A DNA stretch of 64,000 bases from Tomocerus qinae (GCA_020055645.1 CM034546.1:67828001-67892000); one strand, 5' to 3'; shown: positions 11,601-22,552, counted from the first letter of the stretch. Notes: generated from the sequence alone by a model not told the origin. Translations and numbers: made by a program.

Positions 11601-13786
11601 AATCTCTGTGGAAAGAAGATCTTACATGGGACGATCCTCTGCCCCCAGAACTACAAGAAAATTGGGTACTTTATCGCAATCAATTAACTGCTATTGAATC
11701 AATAAAAATTCCAAGGCAAATCAAAATACCAAATGCAACTCAGTTTCAACTGCACGGGTTTTGTGATGCGTCGGAGCACGCATATGCAGCTGTTGTCTTT
11801 CTGCGATCAATTGACGAAGATGGTCAAGTACTCGTTAGAATGGTGGCCGCAAAAACTAGGATTGCACCTGTGAAACAAATTACAATTCCAAGACTAGAGT
11901 TATGCGGTGCAGTGCTACTAGTCAGATTAATTCTATGTGTCCAGAAAGCACTAGACATTCAAATAACCGAACTGTTTGGATGGACGGACTCGACTATTGT
12001 TCTTGCTTGGTTGGCTTCCAGTCCTCAACGCTGGAAGACGTTTGTAGCCAACCGAGTGTCGGAGATTCAAGATACCATAGCCTCCACCAACTGGAACCAT
12101 GTCAAAAGTGAGGAGAACCCAGCTGACTGCGCCTCTCGGGGGATACTGCCATATGAACTGCTGCATCATCCTCTCTGGTGGACTGGCCCGGCTTGGTTAT
12201 CATCATTCGAAATTCAACCAGAACTTCCTGTAGTAAGTGACATCACGGAAGAAGAACGTACTACAGCACAGGTTCATCAAATAAATACTGAAAATTATCT
12301 TTTGTCAAGATATTCTAATTTGCAAAAACTTCTGCGTATCACTGCAATTTGTCGAAGATTTTTGAAGCCTAAATCTAATTCAGACTTCCCGAAAAGATCT
12401 TTGGCCCCTTCTATCGCAGAATTAAATGATGCTCTCATCTCTTGGATAAAGGTTGTTCAATTAGATGAATTCAAAGATGAGATTAATACTCTCAAGAAAA
12501 ATCAAGAACTGAAAAACAAGTTGAAGATAAAATCCTTAACTCCATTTCTAGACGAAGAGGGAATTATTCGCGTTGGCGGAAGACTTAAAAAGTCACCTAT
12601 TCATTTCGATGCCAAACATCAGATCCTTCTTCCTAAAAGACACATCTTGACTGAGCTCATCATTCGAGATGAACATGAAAGAAATCTGCACGCTGGACCG
12701 CAGCTGTTGTTGTCTGCTCTCCGACAAAAATTTTGGATTGTGTCTGGTCGTGATGCTGTTCGTCAATTTGTGCGTCAATGTGTCAAGTGTTTCAGATTTC
12801 AAGTTCAAAATCCAAATCAACACATGGGAGAACTGCCTACAGCAAGAGTGACTCCCAATCCTCCTTTTCAAAAATGTGGTGTTGACTACGCTGGTCCATT
12901 CATGTTGACACTTCGGAAAGGAAGAGGACAAAAATCATTCAAGATGTATGTCGCCTTGTTCGTGTGTATGGTCACACGCGCTATACATCTGGAGCTCGTT
13001 TCAGATATGACCACCGAAGCATTCATCGCTGCATTACACCGGTTTATTTCAAGACGTGGTCGACCCGCAGAAATCTTCAGCGATTGCGGCAGTAATTTTG
13101 TCGGTGCCAACAATGAACTGAAGGAAGTCCAGAAATTCGTGAACTCAACTAAACATCAAAACAAAGTAAATCAAGAATGTGCCAATGACTCAATTGTGTG
13201 GCACTTTAATCCTCCAGCTTCCCCTCATTTCGGAGGCCTCTGGGAAGCGGGAGTCAAGAGCATGAAATTTCATCTCCGTCGTGTGATTGGACGGGCAATT
13301 CTCACGACAGAAGAAATGCAGACACTCATCGCTCAAGTAGAAGCCTGTCTTAATTCCAGGCCTATGACAGATATTTCAAATTATCCAAATGACTTGGAGC
13401 CACTCACTCCTGGTCATTTCTTGATTGGACGTCCCTTAACATCCCTACCTGACTATGACATTACTAAAATAAATGAAGGACGTCTATCACGCTGGCAGCG
13501 AGTCCAGCAATTGTTCCAGCACTTCTGGAGACGTTGGTCGTACGAGTTTCTCTCCCGCTTGCAGAAGAGGAACAAATGGACATCAACCACCGAAAATTTG
13601 AAGATTGGAGACATTGTTATCATCAAGGAAGATGACTTGCCTCCTATCAAATGGATTTTAGGACGAGTACTGGAGACTTTCCCTGGTAAAGACGGAAAAG
13701 TTCGTGTTGTCACACTCAAGACCGCAACAGGAAAACTCCAACGTCCGATCGTAAAACTATGTACCTTACCGTTAGATAATATTTAA
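8630..13786 (+). CDS. BEL/Pao Gag-Pol polyprotein, uninterrupted
   Basis: One 1718-codon frame without stops. Domains in order: Gag region of the DUF1759 type (about 110-270); cysteine/histidine zinc-knuckle region (about 327-395) with C-x2-C pairs; a DUF1758-type retropepsin around residue 460, where the usual D-S/T-G reads LLDNGA; reverse transcriptase with YVDD at about 868; RNase H with FCDAS (about 1044) and TDST (about 1119); an HHCC integrase zinc-binding region (about 1347-1390); the integrase core with acidic residues in GVDYAG (about 1418), SDCGSNF (about 1482) and WEAG (about 1538); and a C-terminal DUF5641-type segment. The element presumably makes particles, copies its RNA and integrates the cDNA. 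All catalytic landmarks look present except the unusual Asn in the protease motif. Confidence 0.95.
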   Translation: MTTIKSLTNKRTALIADINALKAKVDGHATAPLDEDDVILYLEKVSQYRLKNNTIYDDIVSQCKDNYQIDAHQAPYNVEDERLDAIEKTLKVIKKSIPVVSTLTSKPMEVRLPKLDLPTFSGKLQDWMSFRDLFRAAVHHQTQASDAQKLQYLKAACQGEAALLIQSLQITEVNYAEAWRILEERYEDVRELIRCNLERLLSQPVITQESPVTLQKLVDTTRECVRFFETLKISKEQLCELLIIHLISRKLDQESRLQWERTLRRGVIPTLKQFYELLDHHARVTTAAKSSNSKSQTKTNQSPFVKNVEKKPVAAVHQAETTEKRQTKCVFDGENHHIFQCKSFRALSVKERKKFVFSKQLCYNCISTSEHQAENCNRPKCKFCNDPHNRLLHEDTPTAPQNGKQVSTPQGCCAQPPPRQDDPQTNLLSSSQGNTTQVLLSTAVILVKDNTGGFQQCRVLLDNGAKASFVTSKFATRLGLRRQKVLVPLEGIAGVSAGEANQLSKITFKSRHDENNIMETEALILQKITRDQPSLPVTDISWPHLQGIKLADPKYYEPGPIDLLLGMNIFYELMLGGIRKGPKGAPIGIETSLGWIIGGELSDNVRQSPISINHCELDNTLRRFWELEEIPQKTILTPEEKQCEEHFASTHTRDNSGRFVVRLPFKNSIQKIGDSRNTSIRRLKQMERRFAKDPELQRQYSEVIHEYLELGHMEEVPVSEVNTSKPTYYMPHHMVVKLSSSTTKMRVVFDASAASSNGSSLNENLLVGPKLQDDLIIHLIRFRKNNIAFTADIAKMYRQVKVHTDDVDLQRIVWRDSSEKPVKDFRLLTATFGTSAAPYLAVKCVQQLALDEEIKYPEASAVVRRDFYVDDCMSGADSEEAGLKLQRELIELLSHGQFELRKWSSNSPALLATLPPNMRETNLPLCLDKDETIKTLGLEWHPAADHFAFKIQVPDVTKTPTKRLVASEIAKVFDPLGMLSPVTINAKIIIQSLWKEDLTWDDPLPPELQENWVLYRNQLTAIESIKIPRQIKIPNATQFQLHGFCDASEHAYAAVVFLRSIDEDGQVLVRMVAAKTRIAPVKQITIPRLELCGAVLLVRLILCVQKALDIQITELFGWTDSTIVLAWLASSPQRWKTFVANRVSEIQDTIASTNWNHVKSEENPADCASRGILPYELLHHPLWWTGPAWLSSFEIQPELPVVSDITEEERTTAQVHQINTENYLLSRYSNLQKLLRITAICRRFLKPKSNSDFPKRSLAPSIAELNDALISWIKVVQLDEFKDEINTLKKNQELKNKLKIKSLTPFLDEEGIIRVGGRLKKSPIHFDAKHQILLPKRHILTELIIRDEHERNLHAGPQLLLSALRQKFWIVSGRDAVRQFVRQCVKCFRFQVQNPNQHMGELPTARVTPNPPFQKCGVDYAGPFMLTLRKGRGQKSFKMYVALFVCMVTRAIHLELVSDMTTEAFIAALHRFISRRGRPAEIFSDCGSNFVGANNELKEVQKFVNSTKHQNKVNQECANDSIVWHFNPPASPHFGGLWEAGVKSMKFHLRRVIGRAILTTEEMQTLIAQVEACLNSRPMTDISNYPNDLEPLTPGHFLIGRPLTSLPDYDITKINEGRLSRWQRVQQLFQHFWRRWSYEFLSRLQKRNKWTSTTENLKIGDIVIIKEDDLPPIKWILGRVLETFPGKDGKVRVVTLKTATGKLQRPIVKLCTLPLDNI

Positions 13787-13883
13787 CTCATCATATATTT
13801 ACTCATTTTTAATTTACTCATTCAATTTCGAAAATTCAATTCAATCAAATTACTGTTCTTTTACTTTGAAATGGGTCATTTCA

Positions 13884-13895
13884 AGGGCCGGAATA
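13884..13895 (+). promoter_or_regulatory. Polypurine tract of BEL/Pao element
   Basis: A purine-rich stretch, AAGGGCCGGAA-like, lies directly before the 3' LTR start at 13896. This is where plus-strand DNA synthesis is normally primed. Assigned by position and composition. Confidence 0.55.
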
Positions 13896-14357
13896 TGTTT
13901 AGTACCATTTCTACTATTATGTACTTAGGCTAAGAAGTGTTTAGTTTAGTTACAAATATTATCTAACTATATTCTGATACTGTAATTTGAATGTTTCAAT
14001 TGCCGCTTCTTAGCTAATAGAAGCGTGAACAATCCAGAATTTACATTATTGCTCAACCAGCCTTGAGAGAAGAAGCGTGCTCTGAATAGCGTCTTCTGTC
14101 GTTGGCATTTTTTGTGAAGTGACGAATTTCACAATTTCAATTAAATTATTTTGTCTGATTGTGTGTGTGCTTGTAAAATAAAACGGATCTAGAAAATACA
14201 CATTTTAGTCACACAAACGTTGTTATTTTCAGTCACCACAGTTAGTCACGTCAAGTCAATAGGTCAGCATACCTAGTTTCAAGTATCAACCGTCAATATA
14301 CCCACTATCCACTCGTCAGTTAGCAGCCCATTCCACATTGTAGCAGCCCATTCCACA
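13896..14357 (+). repeat. 3' LTR of BEL/Pao element
   Basis: 462 bp. It carries a tandem duplication at its end ('tagcagcccattccaca' twice, separated by 'ttg'), absent from the 5' LTR, and a small internal TTTAG duplication. It is followed immediately by the ACTTG target duplication. Confidence 0.92.
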
Positions 14358-14362
14358 ACTTG

Positions 14363-16137
14363 CTCTTTTGAAAATGGAATTTGGAAACACTCCTTTTCAG
14401 TTATGTAGTTGGAATTAAAAACGTTAATATCTTACAACTACAGGTCACATTATATATTCCACCCACCAAATATTGTAATAAACTATGGTTATGAAACTTT
14501 TGTTATGGTTTTTTCATAATACAAATATATATTCATGGGACAAAATTAACTGAGACTAGAAACCCTCCTACACCTCAAATTTTAGCCTGACTTTTCATGT
14601 TTAAAGGGAGGGGTAGGAATGGTTTCTAGTCTCAGTTAATTGTGTCCCATGAATAGGTATTTGTCTTTGTCATGCATAATGGTTTAAATATTTGCCTACA
14701 TATCATTCTATACGTTATGAATACGTTGTAAAAGTGAATGTCATGCCCTTACTCATTACGTTTCTCTTTCTTAATGTATCTAGTACAGTTGTGTTACCAA
14801 TTATTTAGATTTTAGTATCTTAGCCCATTTCTTCTGCTAATATATAAGCTCTACTACATGTATTATCTAGGTATAAAGCTCTCATCAGGCTCGGACTAAG
14901 ATCAGCACGAATCAACCGACTTTCGGATTAGAGCGAATAATAAAATAAGAACGAATGAAGTCAATGAAGGAATGAAAAAGGTCAATAGCCTTTGACCCTG
15001 AAAAGGTACGTAAAATTGATTGGAATAAAAGTTTCTAGATAGCATGTGGACCAGAGCATGTGGAACTGACCTATTACTCGACTTTTTATACAACTCGCAA
15101 AGTGAAGAAAAAAAGTTATCCACTTCCAGGAGTCCAATGAGTGAGTTCATTCATAAAAAATTTTAAAACTCGTTTACACCGGTTACATCTGCTTTTATAA
15201 TCTAGATTGAAGTCGAAATTCAAAAATGTTCATGGAACTCACATCCACATGTGGATGCGAATTATTAAGGGATCGTTAAGCCTTGAGATTCAGCCGCTTT
15301 ATCTATAGTCATGCAATGAGAAATAATATTAATATGTAATGTACCTTAATCCAAATTTGTGCATTTAATTATTTATTTATTTGAGTAAAAGAAAATTTTA
15401 TCTGTGAATATAGCAAAAACTTAAAAGATAATACATTAAATAATTGCAATAGGAAATTTAATAATACGTGCAATGGAAAACTGTGATTACAAGAACAATG
15501 TTGAATGAGTAGTGGAAGAAGTATTATTGTTAGTTTGGTTCAATGCAAGATAATTTGATTGTCTTTAATATGCGCCGTTAGTAGTTCCTTCTACTTGTAT
15601 TTTCCCACACCATTGTTTCATGAATAACTCCCCCATTTGGGGTCAATTTGGACGTACATATGAGGCATAATAATGAAGATATGCCAACCAGCTCGGACAT
15701 ACATTTTGACCTATAAAGGTCTCTTCACCGGTTTAAAAATGGTTCTTTTTTATTTTTTGGCGGGTAGCCTTTAGACTTGGATAGCAGGGCAATTAGAAGG
15801 TATTATGGAAAAGTCGTTACGACAAGTCCGAGCAAAAAATGAGATAGATCTTTAGGAAAAAATAGTAAATTTTTCAGTATACCCGTTTTAGAGAACTGAA
15901 ATAGTTGAAAAATAAAATTTGAATTTTTTAAGTATAGTACACAGCAAAGGAGAACGACAGAGCTGAAAAGTTCTCTCGCTGCGTATAATTTTTGCTCTGA
16001 CTACTTTCGTCCTTATTCCTGTAGAAAATTCCTACTTCGAAAGAAATTCGCTAGTTGCTTAGTGGTAGCTAACGACGCACGTTAAAAGTGCAAATGTGAA
16101 GAGGAAGAAACTTTCTCATTCAATAAAATGGTAAATT
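14363..16137. other. Intergenic with one MITE, otherwise no gene seen
   Basis: Apart from the inverted-repeat element at 14531-14654, the stretch is AT-rich without convincing exons. The frame at 14902-15150 (-) has no family or splice support. Confidence 0.4.
14531..14654. mobile_element. 124-bp MITE with long terminal inverted repeats
   Basis: Both ends read ATTCATGGGACA inward, and the inverted match extends about 35 bp to 'actgagactagaaacc'. The short core has no coding capacity. The class is undetermined because no clear target duplication was seen. Confidence 0.65.
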
Positions 16138-18004
16138 TTATTCTTCTGGCGATTTGTTCGGATTTCTGACTTTGAAATTCAGCCACATTCCATCGTCAGG
16201 CCTCAGATTAATTTTTCCGAATTTTATGGGAACGGATGTCTTTGAGCTAGGTTCCAGTATAAAGTTATGCACCAATTTAGCAATTAAAGTTTTTCCTTCC
16301 ATTAGGGCAAATCGCATTGCTGAAAATATTAATAAAATAACGTATATACAAAATAATATATCCAAAGTATTTAGTAAATAAAAATAAATAGAGAATAAGA
16401 CCAACCAATGCAATTTCTAGGCCCCGCTCCAAATGGTAGATATGCGTAAGGATGTCTTTTAGCTTTATTTTCCGCATTAAATCGTTCCGGGTCGAATTTT
16501 TTCGGGTTAGGGTAAAACTCGGGATCGTAGTGTATAGCCCAAATGCTGATCAAAACAATTGTGTCCTTTGGCACGATTACGTCACTATCGGGAACTTTGT
16601 AGTCTGAGGTAGCAACTCGTTCGGTCCGAAAACCGGGCGGATATTTTCTCAAAGTTTCTAAAAAATTCGTGGATAAAATTAATAAAAAAATATCAATTCA
16701 AATCTTCATGAATCACCGAACTTTTTGCAAAAATGTCTATTTGTAGATGAAAGTTAGGGAAAATTATTTATCATTTAGAATTCTTCGTCTTTTTAAAATT
16801 GAAAGTTAAGCTTACCGGAAACAACTTGATCTAGATACTGTAAATTATTGACAATATCGTAGGTTAATTTTCCCCCATTTTTGTCAGCCGCTTCTTGAAT
16901 TTCTTTTGCAAGTTTTTCCTGTATGTCTGGATTGGTTGCCAATTCAAACGCAGCAAAGATGAGTAGATTTTGCGTTGTGCTAAAGCCAGCTAAAAAGAAT
17001 AATAAACTTTGGGATAAGACAACATTGTCAGTTATTTTAATTTTATTTGATTTTTCTGATAACTGAGCATCTTTCTCAAATTGGTCATCAATATTTTCGT
17101 CTGCAGCTTCGTCTTTCAACTGCCCTGCTTGAGTGTCAAGCATGAGTTGCAAAAAATCCTGTCGTTTTTCTCCAGTATTCTTTCGATGCTTGATTGTCTT
17201 TTGGATGACATCAGCGAAAAAATCGCCAGCGGTTTTGTCAACAAAAGTTACCTTTAAAAGGGAACCAACTTTTGGGAATATCATGATCAATGCAATTCTA
17301 AGGACTCCTAACACCCCTTGGAAGCCTTTTTCAAATCTTGATCCCATTTTTGAGAAAATCGCGTCCTTGTTATCAAATACTTTACTGTCAACTCCAAATG
17401 CAGCCCAGGCGATGACATCAAGGGTGTATCTGCTCACTGCATCCGTTAAATCGATTTCACTCGTTGATGAAGCTATGGTTTTCTCAAGGAAAATATTCGT
17501 TCTTGTACTGCACTGTTCGAAAATGTCAAACATTCTTCGTATTTTCCCAGTTGAAAAAGTTGGACTCATTGTAGATCTCAGATCTTTCCATTCTTGATTT
17601 TCCTTGACTGTCATCATGTCTTTGAATATTTTATCTGTCTTTTGGCTTTCAAATACACGTCTGTTCACAAAGTATTCAAAATCCTTCACCATTATCCGCT
17701 TTACGAGTTCCACATCAGCTGGAAAGAAAACCGATTTCTGAAATTCCTCTAGCCCTCCAAAGCGAAGATTCTCCGATTTAAGTTTCTGGTAGATTCTCTC
17801 GTCGAGTTCTTGCAATGGAAATTTCAAAGTCAGTCTATGGAACAAACTCGCAATATCATCTTTCCGAATTAATTTAACTCCTCTTTTCGGCCAGAAATCT
17901 GTTTCTCTGAAGTAGAGTTTCAAAATACAGTATAAAACTACCAATGGAATCACCACTATTCCGATTAACCACAGCATTTTGACAATCCCAATTCCCAGTT
18001 CCAC
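16138..18004 (-). CDS. Cytochrome P450 (CYP3-clan-like monooxygenase), three exons
   Basis: Coding exons on the minus strand are 18004-16816, 16657-16406 and 16319-16138, joined by GT-AG introns of 158 and 86 bp in matching phases, giving 540 residues, a normal P450 length. An N-terminal hydrophobic anchor (about 10-30) predicts an endoplasmic-reticulum microsomal enzyme. Landmarks: helix C W-K-D-L-R; I-helix AGFSTT; K-helix E-T-L-R, formed exactly at the first splice; FDPERF; and the heme loop FGAGPRNCI with its cysteine ligand. The heme loop continues through the second splice as C-I-A rather than the more common C-I-G. The I-helix lacks the usual acidic residue before Thr. The overall pattern resembles CYP6/CYP9 enzymes of xenobiotic or endogenous lipid metabolism, but the subfamily and substrate cannot be told. 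Confidence 0.92.
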
Positions 18005-19097
18005 AAATACTGATTATCAAATAAATTGTATCATTTTCAATTCGAAAATACGTTGTCAAACGTCAGAACACAATAACGCAAGTAATAGCAAAAGTGTTAA
18101 TCCCGACCGACACTAAGCAAACACTGTAATGAGATGTAGTTACCATACCACACTATTATATTAGGATGTATGTACTATGTACATCAATATAAGTTATTTA
18201 TTTGATGAGCTTTCCTACACTTCACATTCATTTATTATACACATATTTACATTGTTTATAACCCAGGGAATGTTTCAAGGTCCCCAGCACAAAAGATAAT
18301 TGCATTGGCATGCATATGCAAAATACATGGATATAACAAAATAATAAAATGGTATATTAAGAGCATCATTCTTATAAAATATAAAGGCTTTCCCTATAAG
18401 GCAGACTTATAATTAATAAATATTGAAGCCTAACTTACCAACTATATTGAGGTTTTTGTTATGCAACTATCACAAAGGGAGTGACTACGCTGAGGCAAAT
18501 CATATACATAGAAGTCATGTTATATCTATATAAAATTTATATGAATATAGAAATTTTTTCCTACAATATAATCATGATCAAGTTCAAGGCTACTCGATCT
18601 CTATAAACGCTGTCCTGCCTGTATACATCTCTTCTCTAAAACCCATACTCAAAATATTGGAAAGGAAAGAAGTATATTGAGCTATATATCTGCAACCTAA
18701 GCACATATAGTGGGTATCAGCAAATAATCTCCCGTACTAGAAAATCTCCCCTATGAAAAAATCTCCCCGTTAAACAATCTCCCTATTAAAAAATCTCCCC
18801 GTTAAACAAACATGGTTCTCATGGGTACAAACATAGTACAAACAAAGAATTATCAGTTTAAGTTTCATGCTCATGAGGTACATAATATTATGTATCTATT
18901 CAAAAATTCTACTACCACGTCGCGCAGCAGTGTATTTAAATTTAATAATTTATCATGCTTTGCCGTTAAAACGCGCAAGCGTGTATGCATATAAATAAAT
19001 TTTATCTGGATGGCATTTCAAGTTATAAATCTACAATTTGACCACCCAAGTGATAAAAATGACATAAACCTCCAATCTGACTGCCCACTAGAATTAT
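18005..19097. other. Upstream region of the P450 gene with short tandem repeat
   Basis: It presumably contains the P450 promoter near 18005-18200. At about 18728-18808 an 'aaaatctccccgttaaac'-type unit is repeated four to five times with variation. No coding exon was recognised. Confidence 0.4.
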
Positions 19098-19262
19098 TGT
19101 CGTTTTGCTGGAGAATTTTTTGATGGAAATGCTACTGTTTTTGGTGGACCGGGATCTTCCTGGCCGCATACAGAAACCCAGGAATGGGTGGCCCAAAGGG
19201 ATTTAATGATTGTAAATGGTGGACGTCATGTGTGGAATAAACAAATTAAAAAATCCCCGTAA
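19098..19262 (+). pseudogene. Single-module relic of the 80-residue module family
   Basis: A 54-codon open stretch holds the second half of one module: C-x-F-A-G-E-F-F-D-G, V-F-G-G-P-G-S-S-W, T-Q-E-W and V-N-G-G-x-x-V-W, then a stop at 19260-19262. It has no start codon, no first half and no further modules, so it is most likely a truncated duplicate of genes like 31446-31949. Confidence 0.75.
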
Positions 19263-19973
19263 GCAAAGTTTTAATGTTTGGAAGACAAGACAACCTTTGT
19301 TTTCTTCCATTTAAATTTTCTTTCGCTAACAAGTATAAAGCTGCAGCAAACATGTGACATTAATCATTACTACACAAATAAATAATGAGATAAGATGTAT
19401 AATAGCAAGTTGTCTGTTAAACATTATTAACTTTATTTAAACAAGAAATAACATATAATTTTTAATATACATTAGACAATTATGCCTTCAAAATACCTAC
19501 CAAAGTACCAAAATATACAAAAATTAGCCAACCATTCAACCATCTCATAATGAAATGAGATTCTCATTTCTAATAATAATAATCGGAATTATAATTGTCA
19601 TCAGCTTACTCATGTCTAATTTTGGAATGGATGCAATGGAATTATTCAGTATTGGTTGGTGTTAGGCTAATGCGTACAGAAGGGAGCAACTCTTATCTTT
19701 GGCCTACTTTTGTGATTCATTTAGTAATAAGCACTCCAGTCCAGCACTATAGCATAATATAATATTGGACATGCGACTTCTTTAATTCTTATACTCTGGC
19801 TAAATTGATCCTGCCAACCAATGTGTAAATTTACATTAGTTCAAACTTTATTTACATACTAATTTGAAACAGTTTTAAAAAATTTGAAGAAAGCAGGCTT
19901 AAGCCTTATCTACCAAAGCAGCATTATTACCTAAATAGACCAAAGTCATTGGCTTAGGAAGGGACGTGGACGA
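19263..19973. other. Intergenic, no gene seen
   Basis: AT-rich, with no supported exon, RNA gene or clear repeat. Confidence 0.4.
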
Positions 19974-20779
19974 AATGTGGACAGAGTTGGGCGATTAATG
20001 GTATTTTGGTGTTGGATTACTGATTACGGATTAACACGATTAAATTCTTGGATTAAAATTACGGATTATAGATTAGAATTATAATCTCTTAGATTATTAT
20101 GAGGGATTGGGATTAAAATTTATTTGGGATTAAAATTGGATTGGGATTATTATAACGAAATGATTTTATTGGATTAAAGGATTAGGGATTAATGTAACGC
20201 AAAAATTTTGTTGGATTAAAGATTACGGATTATTATATAACTCAATTATTTTGTTGGATTAAGGAAAAAATAACGCAATATTTTGTTGGATTAATTATTT
20301 ATCAACACTAATTGGCGTTATTACAACAGAATGAGGAGAAATTTCACACAAATCAAGTCACTTTTACCGTATTATTTATAAATCGTTTATTTAAACCATA
20401 AATTAACCTTCAAAATAACAAAATGCAATAAAAATTTGATCTTAGAGGCGGTTAGTGGAAATATAACTGAATCCACCATAACCCTCACTCTCAAAAATCG
20501 CTCACGGACTTGTCATACAAAATATACGGGATTATGGATTATGGATTAATTATGCGGAATAAGTACGGGATTATGGATTACAGATTAATTGTTATGAGAA
20601 TAATTAAGGGATTATAGGATTATGGATTAGTTTTTTGCAGAAAAGGGGCGGGATTATGGATTATAGATTTATCACGCAAAATTATTAGGTATGAATTACG
20701 GATTGAGGATTAGTTAATCCGTAATCCGATTAGTAATCCTTTAATCCTTAATCTAGATTATCCCAACTCTGAATGTGGA
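19974..20779. mobile_element. Non-autonomous hAT-type element built of GGATTA-like repeats
   Basis: The element spans 19982-20771. Ends are CAGAGTTGGG and its inverse CCCAACTCTG, flanked by the perfect 8-bp duplication AATGTGGA (19974-19981 and 20772-20779), the hAT hallmark. The interior is largely degenerate repeats of 'attacggatta' and 'ggattaaaatt', and it encodes no transposase. Confidence 0.85.
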
Positions 20780-21144
20780 CCACGAGCACTAACTCAACAA
20801 CCCATGTCCTTTTTTCAATGCAGCTTAACATATTCAGATAATTATCATTAGAGAACATGCATGCATATATTCCGTTGGTAGTTCAATGTAGGTTGATAGT
20901 CATTCCAAGTTTTATTGAACTAAACAAAAAATACCCTAAAAACTATTATAATCAGACTAATCATACCAAATTGTGTATAGAAGAGTTTGCACCATAACTT
21001 TGTTGGTCAAAATCATATAGACCGTAGCAAACGGGGTTTAGAGAACTAGCGACAGGGTATACGGTATATATTGCAACTAATTGAATCTCGTAAATTTTCA
21101 GAAATTAACCTTCTTAGCAAGTATTTTCCATTCACCACAGTCAC
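20780..21144. other. Intergenic, no gene seen
   Basis: AT-rich sequence without supported features. Confidence 0.4.
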
Positions 21145-21292
21145 GTCTACAGCAGGGTTGCGTTTTGTCCGGACAAAACTATTACTGTCCAGGATGAAAT
21201 TAGTTTTATCCACTTTCTATCCAGGAAAAAAGTGGACAAAACTAATTTTGTCCACACCTTCCAATGCGGACACCGCAACCCTGAGTCTACAG
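21145..21292. mobile_element. 132-bp hAT-like MITE
   Basis: The element 21153-21284 begins CAGGGTTGCG and ends CGCAACCCTGA, with an 8-bp duplication GTCTACAG on each side (21145-21152 and 21285-21292). The interior contains further inverted copies of a 'gtggacaaaacta'-type segment, making a strong hairpin. Confidence 0.75.
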
Positions 21293-21803
21293 TCAGCAGT
21301 TAATAATTCAAAATGGAATTCAGAGTGTAAGTTCCTTGCATTAAATTTTAGAAGATGTTTTAAGAATCTATTTAAAAATAATTTGAGTATCTAGCAGTTA
21401 AAATGTTTTTTTAATTGCTCTTGATACTCTTTAGTAAAGAGTAGGGCATAATATTTTGGCTACAAATGCAAAATTCTGAGAATTCTGTGCTACGCAATAT
21501 GTGTACGTTTCCTTTCATTATTATTATTATTCTTTATCTGGCTAATAGTTATACTATTCCTGAACCGAGAATGAATGGTGCCAATCATATTTTCTCTGAT
21601 TGCACACAACTGACTCTACTCTATAGTCTGTACACTACATTATACTCAATACTACTTGTATTTCCACATTTACCGTAATTACTTTAATAAACGTCGGCTT
21701 ATAATAAACGCCTGACCTGTAATAAACATCGGGCCAATCCTCAGCGCAACGTTGAAGGCCGGGTCTTAAGTAAACGCCGAGTCTCTAATGTTTCACATAT
21801 TCA

Positions 21804-22013
21804 GCTATCTTTTCCAGTTCATTTTAAATCCTATTGTTTGGTCTTTTGTTCGTTGTTGCAGTGAGCGAAGAATAAATCGTGATTGAAAATCAATAGACCA
21901 CCCATCAAGCTAATTGGGTGGTCTATTTGTCTCCACTCACGATACTTTCACAGCTCACTGCTTCGCCAGCCACGAACAAAAGACCAATATTAAAAACGAG
22001 CTGGAAAAGATAG
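21804..22013. mobile_element. Foldback MITE, about 210 bp
   Basis: The outer arms ('agctatcttttccagttc' and 'gagctggaaaagatag'), the middle arms ('ggtcttttgttcgt' and its inverse) and a central hairpin (about 21894-21926) are all inverted repeats about one centre. No coding capacity. Confidence 0.65.
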
Positions 22014-22021
22014 GGAAGCCC

Positions 22022-22552
22022 CCCAAATTGGCATACACCTTTTGGTATAAAATGAAAAATCATCATGTTGGCATAAAAATCTATGTTTTGGCACAAGTTT
22101 TTTTACCACTAGTTGACATTAAGTAATGTTTCCTTGATTGCCATAGAGTCTGGGTTACTATCAGATGGAAAGGTAGGAATGAATTAACGTTTCTAATATA
22201 TATGGGCCCCATCCGCCTCTTCCATAAAATATGTCAGATTATGATAAATTAGGTTAGGTTTGCGTTTGCGGGTGAGGCGGGTAGGAAGAAGAAAAGAATT
22301 ACTATTATATGACAAAAATGCAAAAAATTGAACTGCTAATGAGCTACACTGAATGAATTGGCGGATACGTTTAGATTTACCTACTTTGATAATTAAGATT
22401 TTGAGTTAATTATTTTTAATGACACTAACGAACTCACTTTTCAACATTTCATTCTCAAAATACTAATTTTGTGACTTAGTACAATTCATGCCAAAAAATT
22501 ATGCCAAAAAGCAAATTTGAAAAAATGCCAAAAGGTATATGCCAATTTGTGG
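22022..22552. mobile_element. MITE with TTGGCATA-type subterminal repeats
   Basis: Left end 'caaattggcatacacctttt' and right end 'ccaaaaggtatatgccaatttg' are inverted repeats. TGCCAAAA-type motifs recur just inside both ends. Larger AATAAACGCC-type inverted motifs near 21700 and 22650 suggest this and the neighbouring foldback may be nested in an older element. Confidence 0.5.

Larger units (their letters stand above)
8069..14362 (+). mobile_element. Complete BEL/Pao LTR retrotransposon with ACTTG target duplication
   Basis: The element spans 8074-14357 and is bounded by the 5-bp direct repeat ACTTG (8069-8073 and 14358-14362), the duplication size expected for BEL/Pao. It has two LTRs beginning TGTTT and ending ACA, a primer-binding site directly after the 5' LTR, a single long gag-pol frame (8630-13786) and a purine-rich tract (about 13884-13895) before the 3' LTR. 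The LTRs differ by only a few substitutions and small indels, so insertion appears fairly recent. It lies between the proline-rich gene and the P450 and disrupts no gene I can see. Confidence 0.93.

Noticed and set aside
16793-16815. Read-through end of the first P450 exon (KLNFQF then stop)
   Set aside because: The GT donor at 16815-16814 (minus) joins in phase to an exon restoring the E-T-L-R K-helix motif, so these codons are intronic.
20000-20760. GGATTA-rich tract considered as telomeric repeat
   Set aside because: Units are irregular and the tract is bounded by transposon ends with a target duplication.
21071-21394. 107-codon plus-strand ORF
   Set aside because: Runs through the hAT-like MITE at 21153-21284 and has no support outside it.
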